64,000 bases of DNA. Origin: Thalassobacillus pellis. GTDB taxonomy: Bacteria; Bacillota; Bacilli; Bacillales; Halobacillaceae. Shown in pieces: positions 1-7,679 of the stretch (within the stretch, counting starts at the first letter, position 1; the number at the start of each line of letters is the position of its first letter). The stretch spans positions 1,116,001 to 1,180,000 of the forward strand of contig NZ_JAFBDO010000001.1 of assembly GCF_016908295.1 (NCBI RefSeq), written 5' to 3'. Below the pieces are notes generated by a model. It was not told the DNA's origin. It made no database searches and worked only from the letters and a program-made list of their open reading frames with translations. A program made the position numbers and the translations under genes.

Positions 1-85
1 TTCCTTCGGGAGCTGCTAAAGCCCCGGCAGCGAATGTGCTCATGACCAGGATCGCCATCGTCATCGATAACAAAATTCGCTTCAT
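1..85 (-). CDS. Secreted protein, N-terminal fragment (cut by window edge)
   Basis: Only the first 28 codons are visible. They read as a classic Sec signal peptide: a Lys-Arg start, a hydrophobic core with alternating Leu, Met, Ile and Val, then a small-residue region ending Ala-Leu-Ala-Ala, a good signal peptidase I site. A strong ribosome binding site (GAGGTGG) lies just before the ATG. The mature protein lies outside the window, so its function cannot be named. A near-perfect inverted repeat sits in its promoter region. Confidence 0.75.
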   Translation of the reverse strand, partial: MKRILLSMTMAILVMSTFAAGALAAPEG

Positions 86-115
86 AAGTGTCTCCACCTC
101 ATCCATTAGTTTTTG

Positions 116-162
116 TCGAATTGTACAAATTTTGTTTAATTTTGAATATTTGTATAATTCGA
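116..162. repeat. Inverted repeat overlapping the promoter of the secreted protein
   Basis: Two 15-nt arms, TCGAATTGTACAAAT at 116-130 and ATTTGTATAATTCGA at 148-162, are inverted copies with one mismatch, separated by 17 nt. The right arm covers the proposed leftward -10 element. This looks like an operator for a dimeric or tetrameric regulator, or a stable hairpin in the leader. Which protein would bind is unknown. Confidence 0.5.
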
Positions 163-466
163 TAAATTACATTCTAGCAAAAGTAAATTCTTTTTGATTG
201 AGTAAGTAGACGCAAATCCATGTGTGTAAATACCTAATTTTGGTATTTAGTAGATTGCTCCTCCCCTCTGATAGATTAATAAAAGTTGTGGTTGTGTCTG
301 AATATTCTGTTACTTACATATAAAATTCTAGCATACTTAAGAGACTTGTATATTGGGAAAGACGGCCGCCAAAACGCCAATTAACATGCATTTTTGACAC
401 TAATTTTCCCAAGGGGTTATGAATTGACAAAACCTGAAGGCTTACGGGGGATGAAAAACGGCATTT

Positions 467-499
467 AAAAAGCCCAGCCGCATAAAACGACTGGACTAA
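467..499 (-). terminator. Terminator of threonine aldolase
   Basis: Read leftward, a ten-pair stem (AGTCCAGTCG with CGGCTGGGCT, two G-U pairs) around a seven-base loop is followed by TTTTTAAA, just downstream of the aldolase stop codon. Confidence 0.7.
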
Positions 500-510
500 A
501 CTCTTCTATT

Positions 511-1536
511 CTATCGATTCACCAGCTGCTGGATTTTGGTGAGGACGTTGTCGATATCTTTACCTGAAATAGGATAATGGGTGACGAACCGGACAGTGTG
601 AGGGCCGAACGGGACAGCCAGGACGCCCTCATCCTTCAAAGCTTCCAGGAATTGCTCCGCTGTATATCCCGCTTTTTCCGTATTCACGAGAACAATGTTC
701 GTCTCGACCTTATTCTCAATTTCAAGACCAGTGATATGGGAGATTCCGGAGGCCAATAGTTCTGCATTCTCCTGATCCTCTGTCAGCCGCTCTGTCATTT
801 CCTCCAATGCGACAAGCCCGGGCGCTGCGATGATTCCCGCCTGCCGCAAGCCCCCACCGAGACGTTTCCGCCATTTCCGTGCTTTCTTAATGAAATCTTC
901 TGAACCGGCGATGATCGATCCGACCGGTGCTCCGAGTCCTTTTGACAGACAGAACTGGACAGAATCCGTAAGCGCTGCATATTTATCTACCGAAATACCC
1001 GTCGCCGCAGAGGCATTGAACAGCCTTGCGCCATCCAGATGGACAGGGATATGGTGCTCCCGGGCGATCTGGGTGATCGTTTTCATATTTTCGATAGGGA
1101 GAACAGCGCCGCCTGCTTTGTTATGGGTATTCTCCAGGCAGATCAATCCTGTTTCAGGAAAATGGATGTCTTCCGAACGGATAGCTGCTGCGACGTCAGA
1201 TGGATCCATTGCACCCCTTACTCCAGGCAGTGTGCGGGGCTGGACACCGGCAAGTGCTGACATGGCTGCTCCTTCGTACAGAAACAGGTGGGCATTCTGT
1301 TCGAGGATGATTTCATCTCCGGGATTACAATGGGTCAGAATGGCAATCTGGTTCCCTTGAGTACCACTCGTCACAAATAGTGCCGCTTCTTTGCCGAGCA
1401 TTTCCGCAGCCCGCTCCTCGAGACGATTGATCGTCGGATCCTCTCCATATACATCGTCACCGACTTCTGCTTTATAGGCGGCTTTCCGCATCGCTTCCGT
1501 CGGCTTGGTTACTGTATCGCTTCGTAAGTCAATCAT
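511..1536 (-). CDS. ltaE: Low-specificity L-threonine aldolase
   Basis: A 341-residue PLP enzyme of the fold-type I beta-eliminating lyase family. It cleaves L-threonine or allo-threonine to glycine and acetaldehyde in the cytoplasm. The N-terminal MIDLRSDTVTKPT signature and GDDVYGEDPT are typical of threonine aldolases. The PLP lysine is K199 in CLSKGLGAPVGS, and the aspartate that holds the pyridine nitrogen is in HLDGARLFNA. Length is normal for the family. It is a single-gene unit with its own terminator, divergent from the exporter on its upstream side. The aldolase call is firm; whether it is L- or L-allo-specific cannot be told. Confidence 0.9.
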   Translation of the reverse strand: MIDLRSDTVTKPTEAMRKAAYKAEVGDDVYGEDPTINRLEERAAEMLGKEAALFVTSGTQGNQIAILTHCNPGDEIILEQNAHLFLYEGAAMSALAGVQPRTLPGVRGAMDPSDVAAAIRSEDIHFPETGLICLENTHNKAGGAVLPIENMKTITQIAREHHIPVHLDGARLFNASAATGISVDKYAALTDSVQFCLSKGLGAPVGSIIAGSEDFIKKARKWRKRLGGGLRQAGIIAAPGLVALEEMTERLTEDQENAELLASGISHITGLEIENKVETNIVLVNTEKAGYTAEQFLEALKDEGVLAVPFGPHTVRFVTHYPISGKDIDNVLTKIQQLVNR

Positions 1537-1709
1537 GGCGTCTCCTCCATCCCTTTTAGCTTCTATGAAAAGTGTACTAGATTATTTGTTTCGATACCAA
1601 GATAACGATCGCCAAAATGCGAGCAATTCCCTTTTCTGCGGGTTATTTTTGTATTAGGATGGTTAAAGTGTGTAACAGATAACTTTGTTTGAATAGATGG
1701 AGGACCATT

Positions 1710-2570
1710 ATGAAGGACAGAAATAAAGGGATACTTTTACTATTGATATCGGCGTTCGGCTTTTCCGTGATGGCGGCGTTCGTCAAGCTGTCCGGGGATC
1801 TGCCGGCGATTCAGAAGACGTGGTTCCGGAATATCATTTCCGCGGTCATTTCCTTCGGCTTCGTCATGTATTATAAGGAAAGCATGTTCGGAAAAAAGGA
1901 AAACCAGAAATTCCTCCTGCTCCGTTCTGCCATGGGGACGATTGGGATGGTGCTGTTTTTCTATTCCATCGATGAACTGGTGCTGTCGGATGCCGACATG
2001 CTGAATAAATTGAGTCCGTTTTTGACGATCATCTTTTCTGCAATCTTTTTAAAGGAACGGATCCTGCCCTTCCAGATGATCGCGATCGTCGTTGCTTTTG
2101 TAGGGACGCTGTTTATCATCCAGCCGCAGTTTTCCATTGATATCCTGCCATATTTGGGAGGGGTGCTTGGGGCTGTGTTTGCGGCCGGGGCCTACACAGT
2201 ACTTCGGGTGCTTGGCGATAAGGAAAAATACTATACGGTCGTCTTTTATTTTTCCTTTTTCACGACCATGGCACTGCTCCCGTTTTTGATTATTTTTTAT
2301 GAACCGATGAGCGTGAAGCAGCTGATCTACCTATTGCTTGCCGGTGTATTTGCAACGGTCGGCCAGTTCGGGATTACGATCGCCTACAAGTTCGCTCCTG
2401 CGAAGGAAATTTCGATTTTCTTCTATTCTACGGTCGTCTTCTCAACACTGCTCAGTATCATCGTCATCAACCAGGTGCCTGACTTGATGAGCATCATCGG
2501 TTATATCATCATTTTCGCCGCCCTGCTATATATGTACCTGAAAAACAACCAGCTCGACAAAGAGAACTAA
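1710..2570 (+). CDS. DMT-superfamily (EamA) membrane transporter
   Basis: A 286-residue integral membrane protein with about ten hydrophobic helices arranged as two EamA repeats, the usual architecture of drug/metabolite exporters. The second repeat carries the typical pattern ending in a proline-poor hydrophobic helix and a charged tail (KNNQLDKEN). The ATG at 1710 is preferred over an in-frame TTG at 1689, because an ATGGAGG ribosome binding site lies between them. The substrate cannot be deduced; members export amino acids, nucleotide precursors or drugs. It is transcribed divergently from threonine aldolase, which hints at an amino-acid role, but that is only inference. Confidence 0.85.
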   Translation: MKDRNKGILLLLISAFGFSVMAAFVKLSGDLPAIQKTWFRNIISAVISFGFVMYYKESMFGKKENQKFLLLRSAMGTIGMVLFFYSIDELVLSDADMLNKLSPFLTIIFSAIFLKERILPFQMIAIVVAFVGTLFIIQPQFSIDILPYLGGVLGAVFAAGAYTVLRVLGDKEKYYTVVFYFSFFTTMALLPFLIIFYEPMSVKQLIYLLLAGVFATVGQFGITIAYKFAPAKEISIFFYSTVVFSTLLSIIVINQVPDLMSIIGYIIIFAALLYMYLKNNQLDKEN

Positions 2571-2577
2571 CAGCATA

Positions 2578-2610
2578 CCCCGTGAGAACCAGATATTGGT
2601 TCTCACGGGG
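2578..2610 (+). terminator. Hairpin after the DMT transporter, possible terminator
   Basis: A perfect 14-pair stem (CCCCGTGAGAACCA with its complement) around a five-base loop begins 8 nt after the stop codon. There is no T-run on either side, so it may be a weak or factor-dependent terminator, or an mRNA 3'-end stabiliser. Confidence 0.45.
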
Positions 2611-2697
2611 TGGGGTGAAATCTATATAGCGAATTTGGCAGAAAATCGTCGAAAATTGTAAGAAAAGGGGATCTGGAAAAGTTTTTCCGGGATTCGC

Positions 2698-2726
2698 TTG
2701 CTTTTATCATACCCGGGTGATATGAT
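2698..2726 (+). promoter_or_regulatory. Sigma-A promoter of the cold-shock gene
   Basis: TTGCTT at 2698-2703 and TATGAT at 2721-2726 are separated by exactly 17 nt. Transcription from here would give a leader of about 115 nt before the cold-shock ATG. A long 5' UTR is characteristic of csp genes, whose leaders fold differently in the cold. Confidence 0.6.
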
Positions 2727-2846
2727 TAGATCACTTGATTGTTCGGTATATGAGTGAGGGAAGAAAAAGTGATTTTCGTCTTGAATGAATATGAAGAGCA
2801 AGAATAGTAATACATTTGTGGGTCACCACAATCAGGAGGAATTTTC

Positions 2847-3044
2847 ATGGTACAAGGTACAGTTAAATGGTTCAACGCAGAAAAAGGATTCGGTTTCATC
2901 GAAGTAGAAGGTCAAGACGATGTATTCGTTCACTTCTCTGCTATTCAAGGCGAAGGCTTCAAATCACTTGAAGAAGGTCAAGCAGTTACTTTCGATATCG
3001 AAGAAGGCCAACGCGGACCTCAAGCTGCTAACGTTCAAAAATAA
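2847..3044 (+). CDS. Cold-shock protein, CspA family
   Basis: A 65-residue single-domain OB-fold protein. Both nucleic-acid-binding motifs are intact: RNP1 as KGFGFIEV and RNP2 as VFVHFSAI. Such proteins bind single-stranded RNA and DNA, keep mRNA unfolded and aid translation at low temperature or after stress. Size and sequence are typical of Bacillus CspB/C/D, but the paralogue cannot be assigned from one copy. It has a strong ribosome binding site (AGGAGG), a long leader and a strong terminator, indicating a monocistronic, highly expressed gene. Confidence 0.95.
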   Translation: MVQGTVKWFNAEKGFGFIEVEGQDDVFVHFSAIQGEGFKSLEEGQAVTFDIEEGQRGPQAANVQK

Positions 3045-3055
3045 TTGACGTTACA

Positions 3056-3088
3056 AAAGGGACTCCTGTCACAGGGGTCCTTTTTTTG
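3056..3088 (+). terminator. Terminator of the cold-shock gene
   Basis: The stem GGACTCCTG/CAGGGGTCC, extended by A:T pairs, ends in a run of seven T residues, 12 nt after the csp stop codon. Confidence 0.85.
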
Positions 3089-3232
3089 TGCGCTTTTTTC
3101 AGCACCTATTCATCGCTCTCCTGCCCGCATGGTAATTCTTTTTTCCTATTTCCGGAAATGTATCGCATTAGCCTATTGAAAATGGGGTAAGCAATACTAA
3201 TGCTTCGTTCAACAAAAGGAAAGGAGAATACG

Positions 3233-4666
3233 ATGGAAAACTTGCTGTCATTGATTGAAACTGGAGTAGCAGAAATATCGAACTTTTTATGGACATACTT
3301 ATTAGCCGGCCTCCTGGTGGTTGGAGGAATCTTTCTTACCATACGATTGAAATTTTTCCAGTTTCGTTTCTTCGGCCACGTTTTGAACAAAACGATTGGC
3401 CAGATTTTCAAGAAAAACAGGCATGAAGGGACGATTACGCCGTTTCAGGCCTTCACATCAGCGCTAGCTTCGACCGCTGGTGCTACCAATATTGTCGGTG
3501 TACCGCTTGCAATCGCCCTCGGTGGACCTGGGGCGCTTTTCTGGATGTGGGCTGTCGCTTTACTCGGTATGGCCACACGTTATTCAGAAATTCTCCTTGG
3601 CCTGAAGTACCGTGAGAAGAATGAGGACGGTGTCTGGGTTGGCGGCCCCCAATATTACATTAAAAAGGGACTAGGCTGGGATAAAGTAGCCATCATTTTT
3701 GCGTTATGCCTCATGCTGGAAGCTTTCCCTAGCGTCATGGTCCAGACGAATTCCATTGCTACGCAAATGGAAGGTGCCTTCGGGTGGCCTACTGCCATCA
3801 CTGGTATTTTTCTTACGATTATCGTAGGAGCTATCATATTTGGAGGTATTAAACGGATCGGGAAGGTAACAGACAAATTCGTTCCATTCATGGTAGTGAC
3901 ATATGTATTAGGCTGTTTGATTGTCATCCTTGCCAATATCACGGAGCTGCCGAATGTGTTCGCACTGATATTCCAGCATGCATTTACACCGATTTCAGCA
4001 GCCGGTGGGTTTGCCGGTGCTGCCGTCGCCCAGGCTATCCGCTGGGGTATTGCCCGTGGCCTTTATTCCAATGAAGCAGGGCTAGGCACCGGACCAATCG
4101 CTCACGCGGCTGCCCAGACAGACCATCCGAGTAAACAGGCACTATGGGGGATATTTGCCGTATTCATCGATACGATCGTCATCTGCTCTGCAACAGGGCT
4201 GGCTGTCCTTTCCTCAGGAGCATGGAGGGAAGTTGGCGCAGACAACGCTTCTTCCATGATCAGTGTTGCGTTCGGCGATATTTTCGGTGAACAGTTCGGC
4301 GGGACATTCATTGCCATATTCCTGTTATTCTTTGTGATGACAACGATCGGCGTACTTATCTTCTATGGAGAAAAACAAGCAGAATACCTTTTTGGGTTAA
4401 AAGCATCCAAATGGCTGCGAGTCGTTTATATCCTGTCGGTTTATTTAGGGGCAATCGGCGGACTGCAATTTTTATGGCAGTTCCTTGATATCCTTCTTGC
4501 TGCAGTAGTGCTTGCCAATGTCATTCCAATCCTGTTCATGAATAAAGAAATCAAAGCAATTACGGAAGATTATGTGGAACGGATTTATTATGGCAAAGGC
4601 GGCAAACCTAAAGTCCAGTTATTTTCAGATGAGTCGACAGACCATCATAAAGTCTCAAATGAATAA
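3233..4666 (+). CDS. Sodium:alanine symporter family (AGCS) permease
   Basis: A 477-residue polytopic membrane protein of the alanine or glycine:cation symporter family. It imports small neutral amino acids with Na+ or H+. Family hallmarks are the segment TSALASTAGATNIVGVPLA near residue 85, the long amphipathic GGPQYYI region, and SNEAGLGTGPIAHAAAQTDHPSKQ near residue 285. About eleven membrane helices are evident. The start is the ATG at 3233, next to an AAGGAG site; an upstream in-frame ATG at 3200 lacks one. It is monocistronic with a bidirectional terminator. The family is firm; whether the substrate is alanine, glycine or glutamine is open. Confidence 0.92.
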   Translation: MENLLSLIETGVAEISNFLWTYLLAGLLVVGGIFLTIRLKFFQFRFFGHVLNKTIGQIFKKNRHEGTITPFQAFTSALASTAGATNIVGVPLAIALGGPGALFWMWAVALLGMATRYSEILLGLKYREKNEDGVWVGGPQYYIKKGLGWDKVAIIFALCLMLEAFPSVMVQTNSIATQMEGAFGWPTAITGIFLTIIVGAIIFGGIKRIGKVTDKFVPFMVVTYVLGCLIVILANITELPNVFALIFQHAFTPISAAGGFAGAAVAQAIRWGIARGLYSNEAGLGTGPIAHAAAQTDHPSKQALWGIFAVFIDTIVICSATGLAVLSSGAWREVGADNASSMISVAFGDIFGEQFGGTFIAIFLLFFVMTTIGVLIFYGEKQAEYLFGLKASKWLRVVYILSVYLGAIGGLQFLWQFLDILLAAVVLANVIPILFMNKEIKAITEDYVERIYYGKGGKPKVQLFSDESTDHHKVSNE

Positions 4667-4679
4667 GTGTAACTGTAAA

Positions 4680-4730
4680 AAAATACCCCAGACTTGCCGG
4701 CATGAAAGCAAGTCTGGGGTATTCCTTTTT
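4680..4730. terminator. Bidirectional terminator between symporter and MBL hydrolase
   Basis: A 15-pair stem, ATACCCCAGACTTGC with its complement, has A7 on its left and a T-rich run on its right. It can therefore end both the rightward symporter transcript and the leftward hydrolase transcript. Confidence 0.85.
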
Positions 4731-5573
4731 TCACGTGTCATTTTTCTTCCCATCCACGAATTTTCCATGATCGGGAATGGCTATTTTTTCAAAATCCTGG
4801 ACTAACCGGCTCAAATTTTCCCTCAATTCTTCTCCTGCCATCGGATGGCCATGTCCGGTAACGGCGATATTCGGCTTTAACGCCTCCAGTTTTCTGACAG
4901 AATCCCAGGCTGCATCCCAGTCCGTTGTCAAATATCTCGGGGGTCCGCTGATTTCCATTTCCTGAGTCAGAACCTTGAAGAGATATTCTTGTTTTACGGT
5001 AATAAAGGCATCACCGGCAATCATTGTCCGATCTTTTTCCCGGAAAAGCGAAACATGGCCCTGCGTATGGCCAGGTGTATGCACCCATTGCCACTCAGGC
5101 ATGTGGGGAACGCTGCCGTCATCTGGAAGCTTATAGACGTTTGATCCGAGATCAATCCCTTCATTGGGGAACATTCGTGACATTTTTGCTACCAATCCGC
5201 CCTCGACACTTGTATCAGGCTCGGGGTAATCCATTTGTCCGGTCAGAAAAGGCAGTTCCAGTTCATGGGCATACACGGGAACATTCCAATAATCGACCAG
5301 CTCCTCAACCGCTCCGACATGATCAAAATGGCCATGGGTCAAAATGATTGCTTGCGGTTTCTTACCTTCTCCATATAATTCACTGGCTGTCGCGATGATC
5401 TGTTCCGCCGACTTAGGCATCCCGGCATCGACAAGCACCCATTCATCCGGACGCACCGGGCTTCCGACAAAACACAGGTTCACCACCTGGATAGGCAGGC
5501 AATGGATATCAGGTGTTATGGGCTGTTCTAGCCCGCTTGAAACAGATGTCACAGGTATCAATCGATCTTTCAT
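4731..5573 (-). CDS. MBL-fold metallo-hydrolase
   Basis: A 280-residue metallo-beta-lactamase-fold protein. The metal-binding signature HGHFDHVG lies near residue 100, followed by the downstream ligands in HTPGHTQGH and AGDAF and the final GHGHP. This spacing is that of the glyoxalase II-like/YflN-type group, which act as thioesterases, lactonases or phosphodiesterases in the cytoplasm. No signal peptide is seen. A good GGAGG site lies 8 nt before the ATG. The neighbouring leftward alkyltransferase-like gene lies 54 nt upstream and may be co-transcribed. The real substrate cannot be inferred from sequence. Confidence 0.85.
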   Translation of the reverse strand: MKDRLIPVTSVSSGLEQPITPDIHCLPIQVVNLCFVGSPVRPDEWVLVDAGMPKSAEQIIATASELYGEGKKPQAIILTHGHFDHVGAVEELVDYWNVPVYAHELELPFLTGQMDYPEPDTSVEGGLVAKMSRMFPNEGIDLGSNVYKLPDDGSVPHMPEWQWVHTPGHTQGHVSLFREKDRTMIAGDAFITVKQEYLFKVLTQEMEISGPPRYLTTDWDAAWDSVRKLEALKPNIAVTGHGHPMAGEELRENLSRLVQDFEKIAIPDHGKFVDGKKNDT

Positions 5574-5627
5574 CAGGCAATCCTCCTTCGGGCATTGTTT
5601 TTAGTCTGTTCCCAGAAGGGAGGTTTA

Positions 5628-5945
5628 TTACGCCTTCTTTTTATCCGGATGGTACTGATATGCTTTCAAATCCACCTTATTGCCCAGAACTTCAAGTCCT
5701 TCATTTTCCAGTAACAGACACTGTTCGTGGCTTGCCTCTGAATCCTTGATCGCAATCTCACCCTTGGCGTTGATGACCCTGTGCCAGGGGAGCTGGTGTT
5801 TTCTGCTCATAGTGTGAAGGACACGGACAACCTGCCTCGCTCCTCTTGGACTGCCGGCAAGCTTGGCAACCTGTCCATAGGTCATTACCCTTCCTTCCGG
5901 GATAGCGGCAATGATATCAATGACTTCTTTCGTGAATGGCTGCAT
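5628..5945 (-). CDS. Alkyltransferase-like protein (ATL), MGMT C-terminal domain
   Basis: A 105-residue protein equal to the DNA-binding C-terminal domain of O6-methylguanine-DNA methyltransferase. The helix-turn-helix portion (TYGQVAKLAGSPRGARQV) is intact. The active-site motif PCHRV of true methyltransferases reads PWHRVI, so the alkyl-accepting cysteine is replaced by tryptophan. By established knowledge of ATL proteins (E. coli YbaZ, yeast Atl1), such proteins bind O6-alkylguanine without repairing it and channel the lesion into nucleotide excision repair. It may be co-transcribed with the MBL hydrolase 54 nt downstream. Confidence 0.9.
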   Translation of the reverse strand: MQPFTKEVIDIIAAIPEGRVMTYGQVAKLAGSPRGARQVVRVLHTMSRKHQLPWHRVINAKGEIAIKDSEASHEQCLLLENEGLEVLGNKVDLKAYQYHPDKKKA

Positions 5946-6037
5946 GGATAAAAATCCTTCCTTGATTACTTTGTTTACATTTTACCGTGAGCTCCTGGCC
6001 GATCAAGAGTCACTGCCTTTCCGTATTCGTGCAAAGC

Positions 6038-6547
6038 CTAGTATACAATTGGAGAAACATCGACAGCATCAGAAGGCATTTTATGAACAGCGTAGAAGTA
6101 TCCATTTTCTTCGGATACCTCTAATTCTTTTACGGCCCCATTTCCTGAGAACTTCATTTTTTGAATTGAGGAATCAAATGTTTCTCCGATCAAAATGGAG
6201 AAGACCTCTCCTGTTTCCGTTTCCATTTCAAAGCTGGAGGTAGAATAAGCAAGTTCTCCACTTTTTTCAAAATCAATGTATGGCTGGCTTCTGTTCCAAC
6301 CATATCCTTTTTCGCTTTTAGCTATGTACGCTACACCTATACTTCCCGTATGATCGTAAAATACCAACGTTTCACCATCAAAGTTTTCAATAGATAAAAT
6401 TGATTCAAGCTCTTCTCCCTCTTGTTTTAACCCTGTTTCGATGGCTGCTTCTTTTGTCTCGTGCCACTCTATTGTGGGTTCTTGATTGCAACCTGCAACT
6501 AAAACGGTTAGGAAAAGGCTGAGAACCACATAAACAGATTTCCCCAA
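6038..6547 (-). CDS. Putative lipoprotein of unknown function
   Basis: A 169-residue protein beginning with a lipoprotein signal peptide: a short basic N-terminus, a hydrophobic run and the lipobox LVAGC, followed by NQEPT. Lipid attachment to the outer leaflet of the cell membrane is expected. I do not recognise the remaining ~145 residues, which are acidic and beta-rich in appearance. The likely start is a TTG at 6547, 8 nt after a GGAG site; an earlier GTG lies inside that site. It is the last of three leftward genes of unknown function, 88 nt after its neighbour. Confidence 0.65.
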   Translation of the reverse strand: MGKSVYVVLSLFLTVLVAGCNQEPTIEWHETKEAAIETGLKQEGEELESILSIENFDGETLVFYDHTGSIGVAYIAKSEKGYGWNRSQPYIDFEKSGELAYSTSSFEMETETGEVFSILIGETFDSSIQKMKFSGNGAVKELEVSEENGYFYAVHKMPSDAVDVSPIVY

Positions 6548-6635
6548 ACAACCCACTCCTTCTTATTAACATATCGATCATTAACAAAGCACTTATTATT
6601 TGTCTGGAAGCAAATTTCTCCTGTCATTTTTAACT

Positions 6636-7013
6636 TTAACTAAATTTGTTTACCAGGAAAATATCAATCATAAGGAATAAGAAACAGATAAAAGCACTCC
6701 CGTATATGTATCTTTTTTTCTCATTGCTCCACCATAGCGCCAAAGAAATAAGCGCAAAAACAATTATGCACACCTGGACTTTTTGAATCCTGTTTTGCCT
6801 TTGAAACAAGTTAAGCGCTTCTTTAGGTTCACCTGTAAACGGCCGCTCACTTACCTTCTTCCCATACCAATTATAATTAATTATTTGATGACTGGAAGTT
6901 TCCTCGATATACTCAAGCTTTTTATAACCTAATACAGGCATTTCAATAGAAAAGGCAAATAATGAACCCGCTATTACAAAAAGTAATATCTGTGCGATCG
7001 TCTTTCTTTTCAA
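6636..7013 (-). CDS. Small membrane protein of unknown function
   Basis: A 125-residue protein with a hydrophobic N-terminal helix, an extracytoplasmic-looking segment of about 55 polar residues, and two C-terminal hydrophobic helices separated by NEKKRY. The layout resembles small immunity or sensor membrane proteins, but no family is recognised. It starts with TTG at 7013 after an AAGGGGG site. The gene is more AT-rich than the core genes further right, consistent with an accessory region. Confidence 0.55.
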   Translation of the reverse strand: MKRKTIAQILLFVIAGSLFAFSIEMPVLGYKKLEYIEETSSHQIINYNWYGKKVSERPFTGEPKEALNLFQRQNRIQKVQVCIIVFALISLALWWSNEKKRYIYGSAFICFLFLMIDIFLVNKFS

Positions 7014-7052
7014 AAAAATCCCCCTTATCCTACTTAACTTAAGTATTGAACC

Positions 7053-7241
7053 TTACATCAACTTTTGTTTTTCTTTTTCTTTTCCGAATAAATGATAAAA
7101 ACTCATTTCAAATATGATAAAGCCTACTACAATAGCTCCTAGATATGGAAAGGGCGAATTAATTGCTAAGAGAATAAATAAACACAAAGCAAAGGTAGCT
7201 AATCCAGCACTTATCGAGTATTTAATGTAGTTATTACTCAC
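7053..7241 (-). CDS. Very small two-helix membrane protein
   Basis: A 62-residue protein made almost entirely of two hydrophobic helices with a charged tail (GKEKEKQKLM). A GGGAGG site precedes two consecutive GTG codons; the second one, at 7241, has the better spacing. It is followed 39 nt later by the next membrane protein and probably heads a three-gene leftward unit with it and the lipoprotein. No family is recognised. Confidence 0.5.
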   Translation of the reverse strand: MSNNYIKYSISAGLATFALCLFILLAINSPFPYLGAIVVGFIIFEMSFYHLFGKEKEKQKLM

Positions 7242-7351
7242 CACTAAGTCCTCCCTTTGTATAACCTACGAACAGACCTTTATGAAGTTTCAAAAGTGAG
7301 CTTACCTGAGACTTTATTTACCATAAAACTCCTTTATCTTGATGCCTATTC

Positions 7352-7584
7352 TTGTCCACATGGGGAAAAAAGAATTTTCCGATTACTTACCCACAATTAT
7401 CCACAGATTTATACACACAGCTTGTTGATTTTAATTTATTCACACCTATTTGCATCATATGAACAGGTTATACACAGAAGTTATACACATATACACAGGT
7501 GTGAACAGCTATTTAGTATAGGAATTGGTGTTCGCTACTATATATATGACATTTATCCTCATGTTACTCACATCTTGTGGATAA
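7352..7584. other. DnaA-box cluster outside oriC
   Basis: Five sites fit TTATNCACA exactly: 7397-7405 (TTATCCACA), 7409-7417, 7436-7444, 7468-7476 and 7481-7489. One lies on the other strand, TGTGGATAA at 7576-7584. One-mismatch sites are at 7352, 7387, 7489 and 7564. All but one lie within about 140 nt and mostly in one orientation. The region is intergenic between the small membrane operon and the end of htrA. B. subtilis has origin-proximal DnaA-box clusters that titrate DnaA, one of them, as I recall, near yydA next to the same htrA-type gene. Confidence 0.75.
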
Positions 7585-7607
7585 TATTTGAGTTATCCCT
7601 CTGCATC

Positions 7608-7675
7608 AAAAAAGGTGCCTCCTGGAACCTACGCCCCTTTATCAGGGTTTTCGCGTTATTCCATGAGGACACCTC
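7608..7675 (-). terminator. Terminator of the wal operon
   Basis: Immediately after the htrA stop, a long leftward hairpin pairs AGGTGTCCTCATGGAA with TTCCAGGAGGCACCT and ends in TTTTTT. It closes the walR-htrA transcription unit. Confidence 0.75.
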
Positions 7676-7679
7676 TTCT

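Larger units (their letters stand above)
86..510. other. Intergenic region, 425 nt
   Basis: No gene is seen here. It holds the upstream region of the secreted protein (a possible leftward -35 TTGCTA at about 175-180 and -10 TTATAC at 152-157, 17 nt apart), the inverted repeat at 116-162, and the threonine aldolase terminator near 470-500. The rest is AT-rich sequence in which I see no further structure. Confidence 0.6.

Noticed and set aside
4731-4740. CACGTG-containing sequences as extra parS sites (also near 20326, 31674)
   Set aside because: The flanks do not fit TGTTNCACGTGAAACA; several mismatches each. Only 38696-38711 is a full match.
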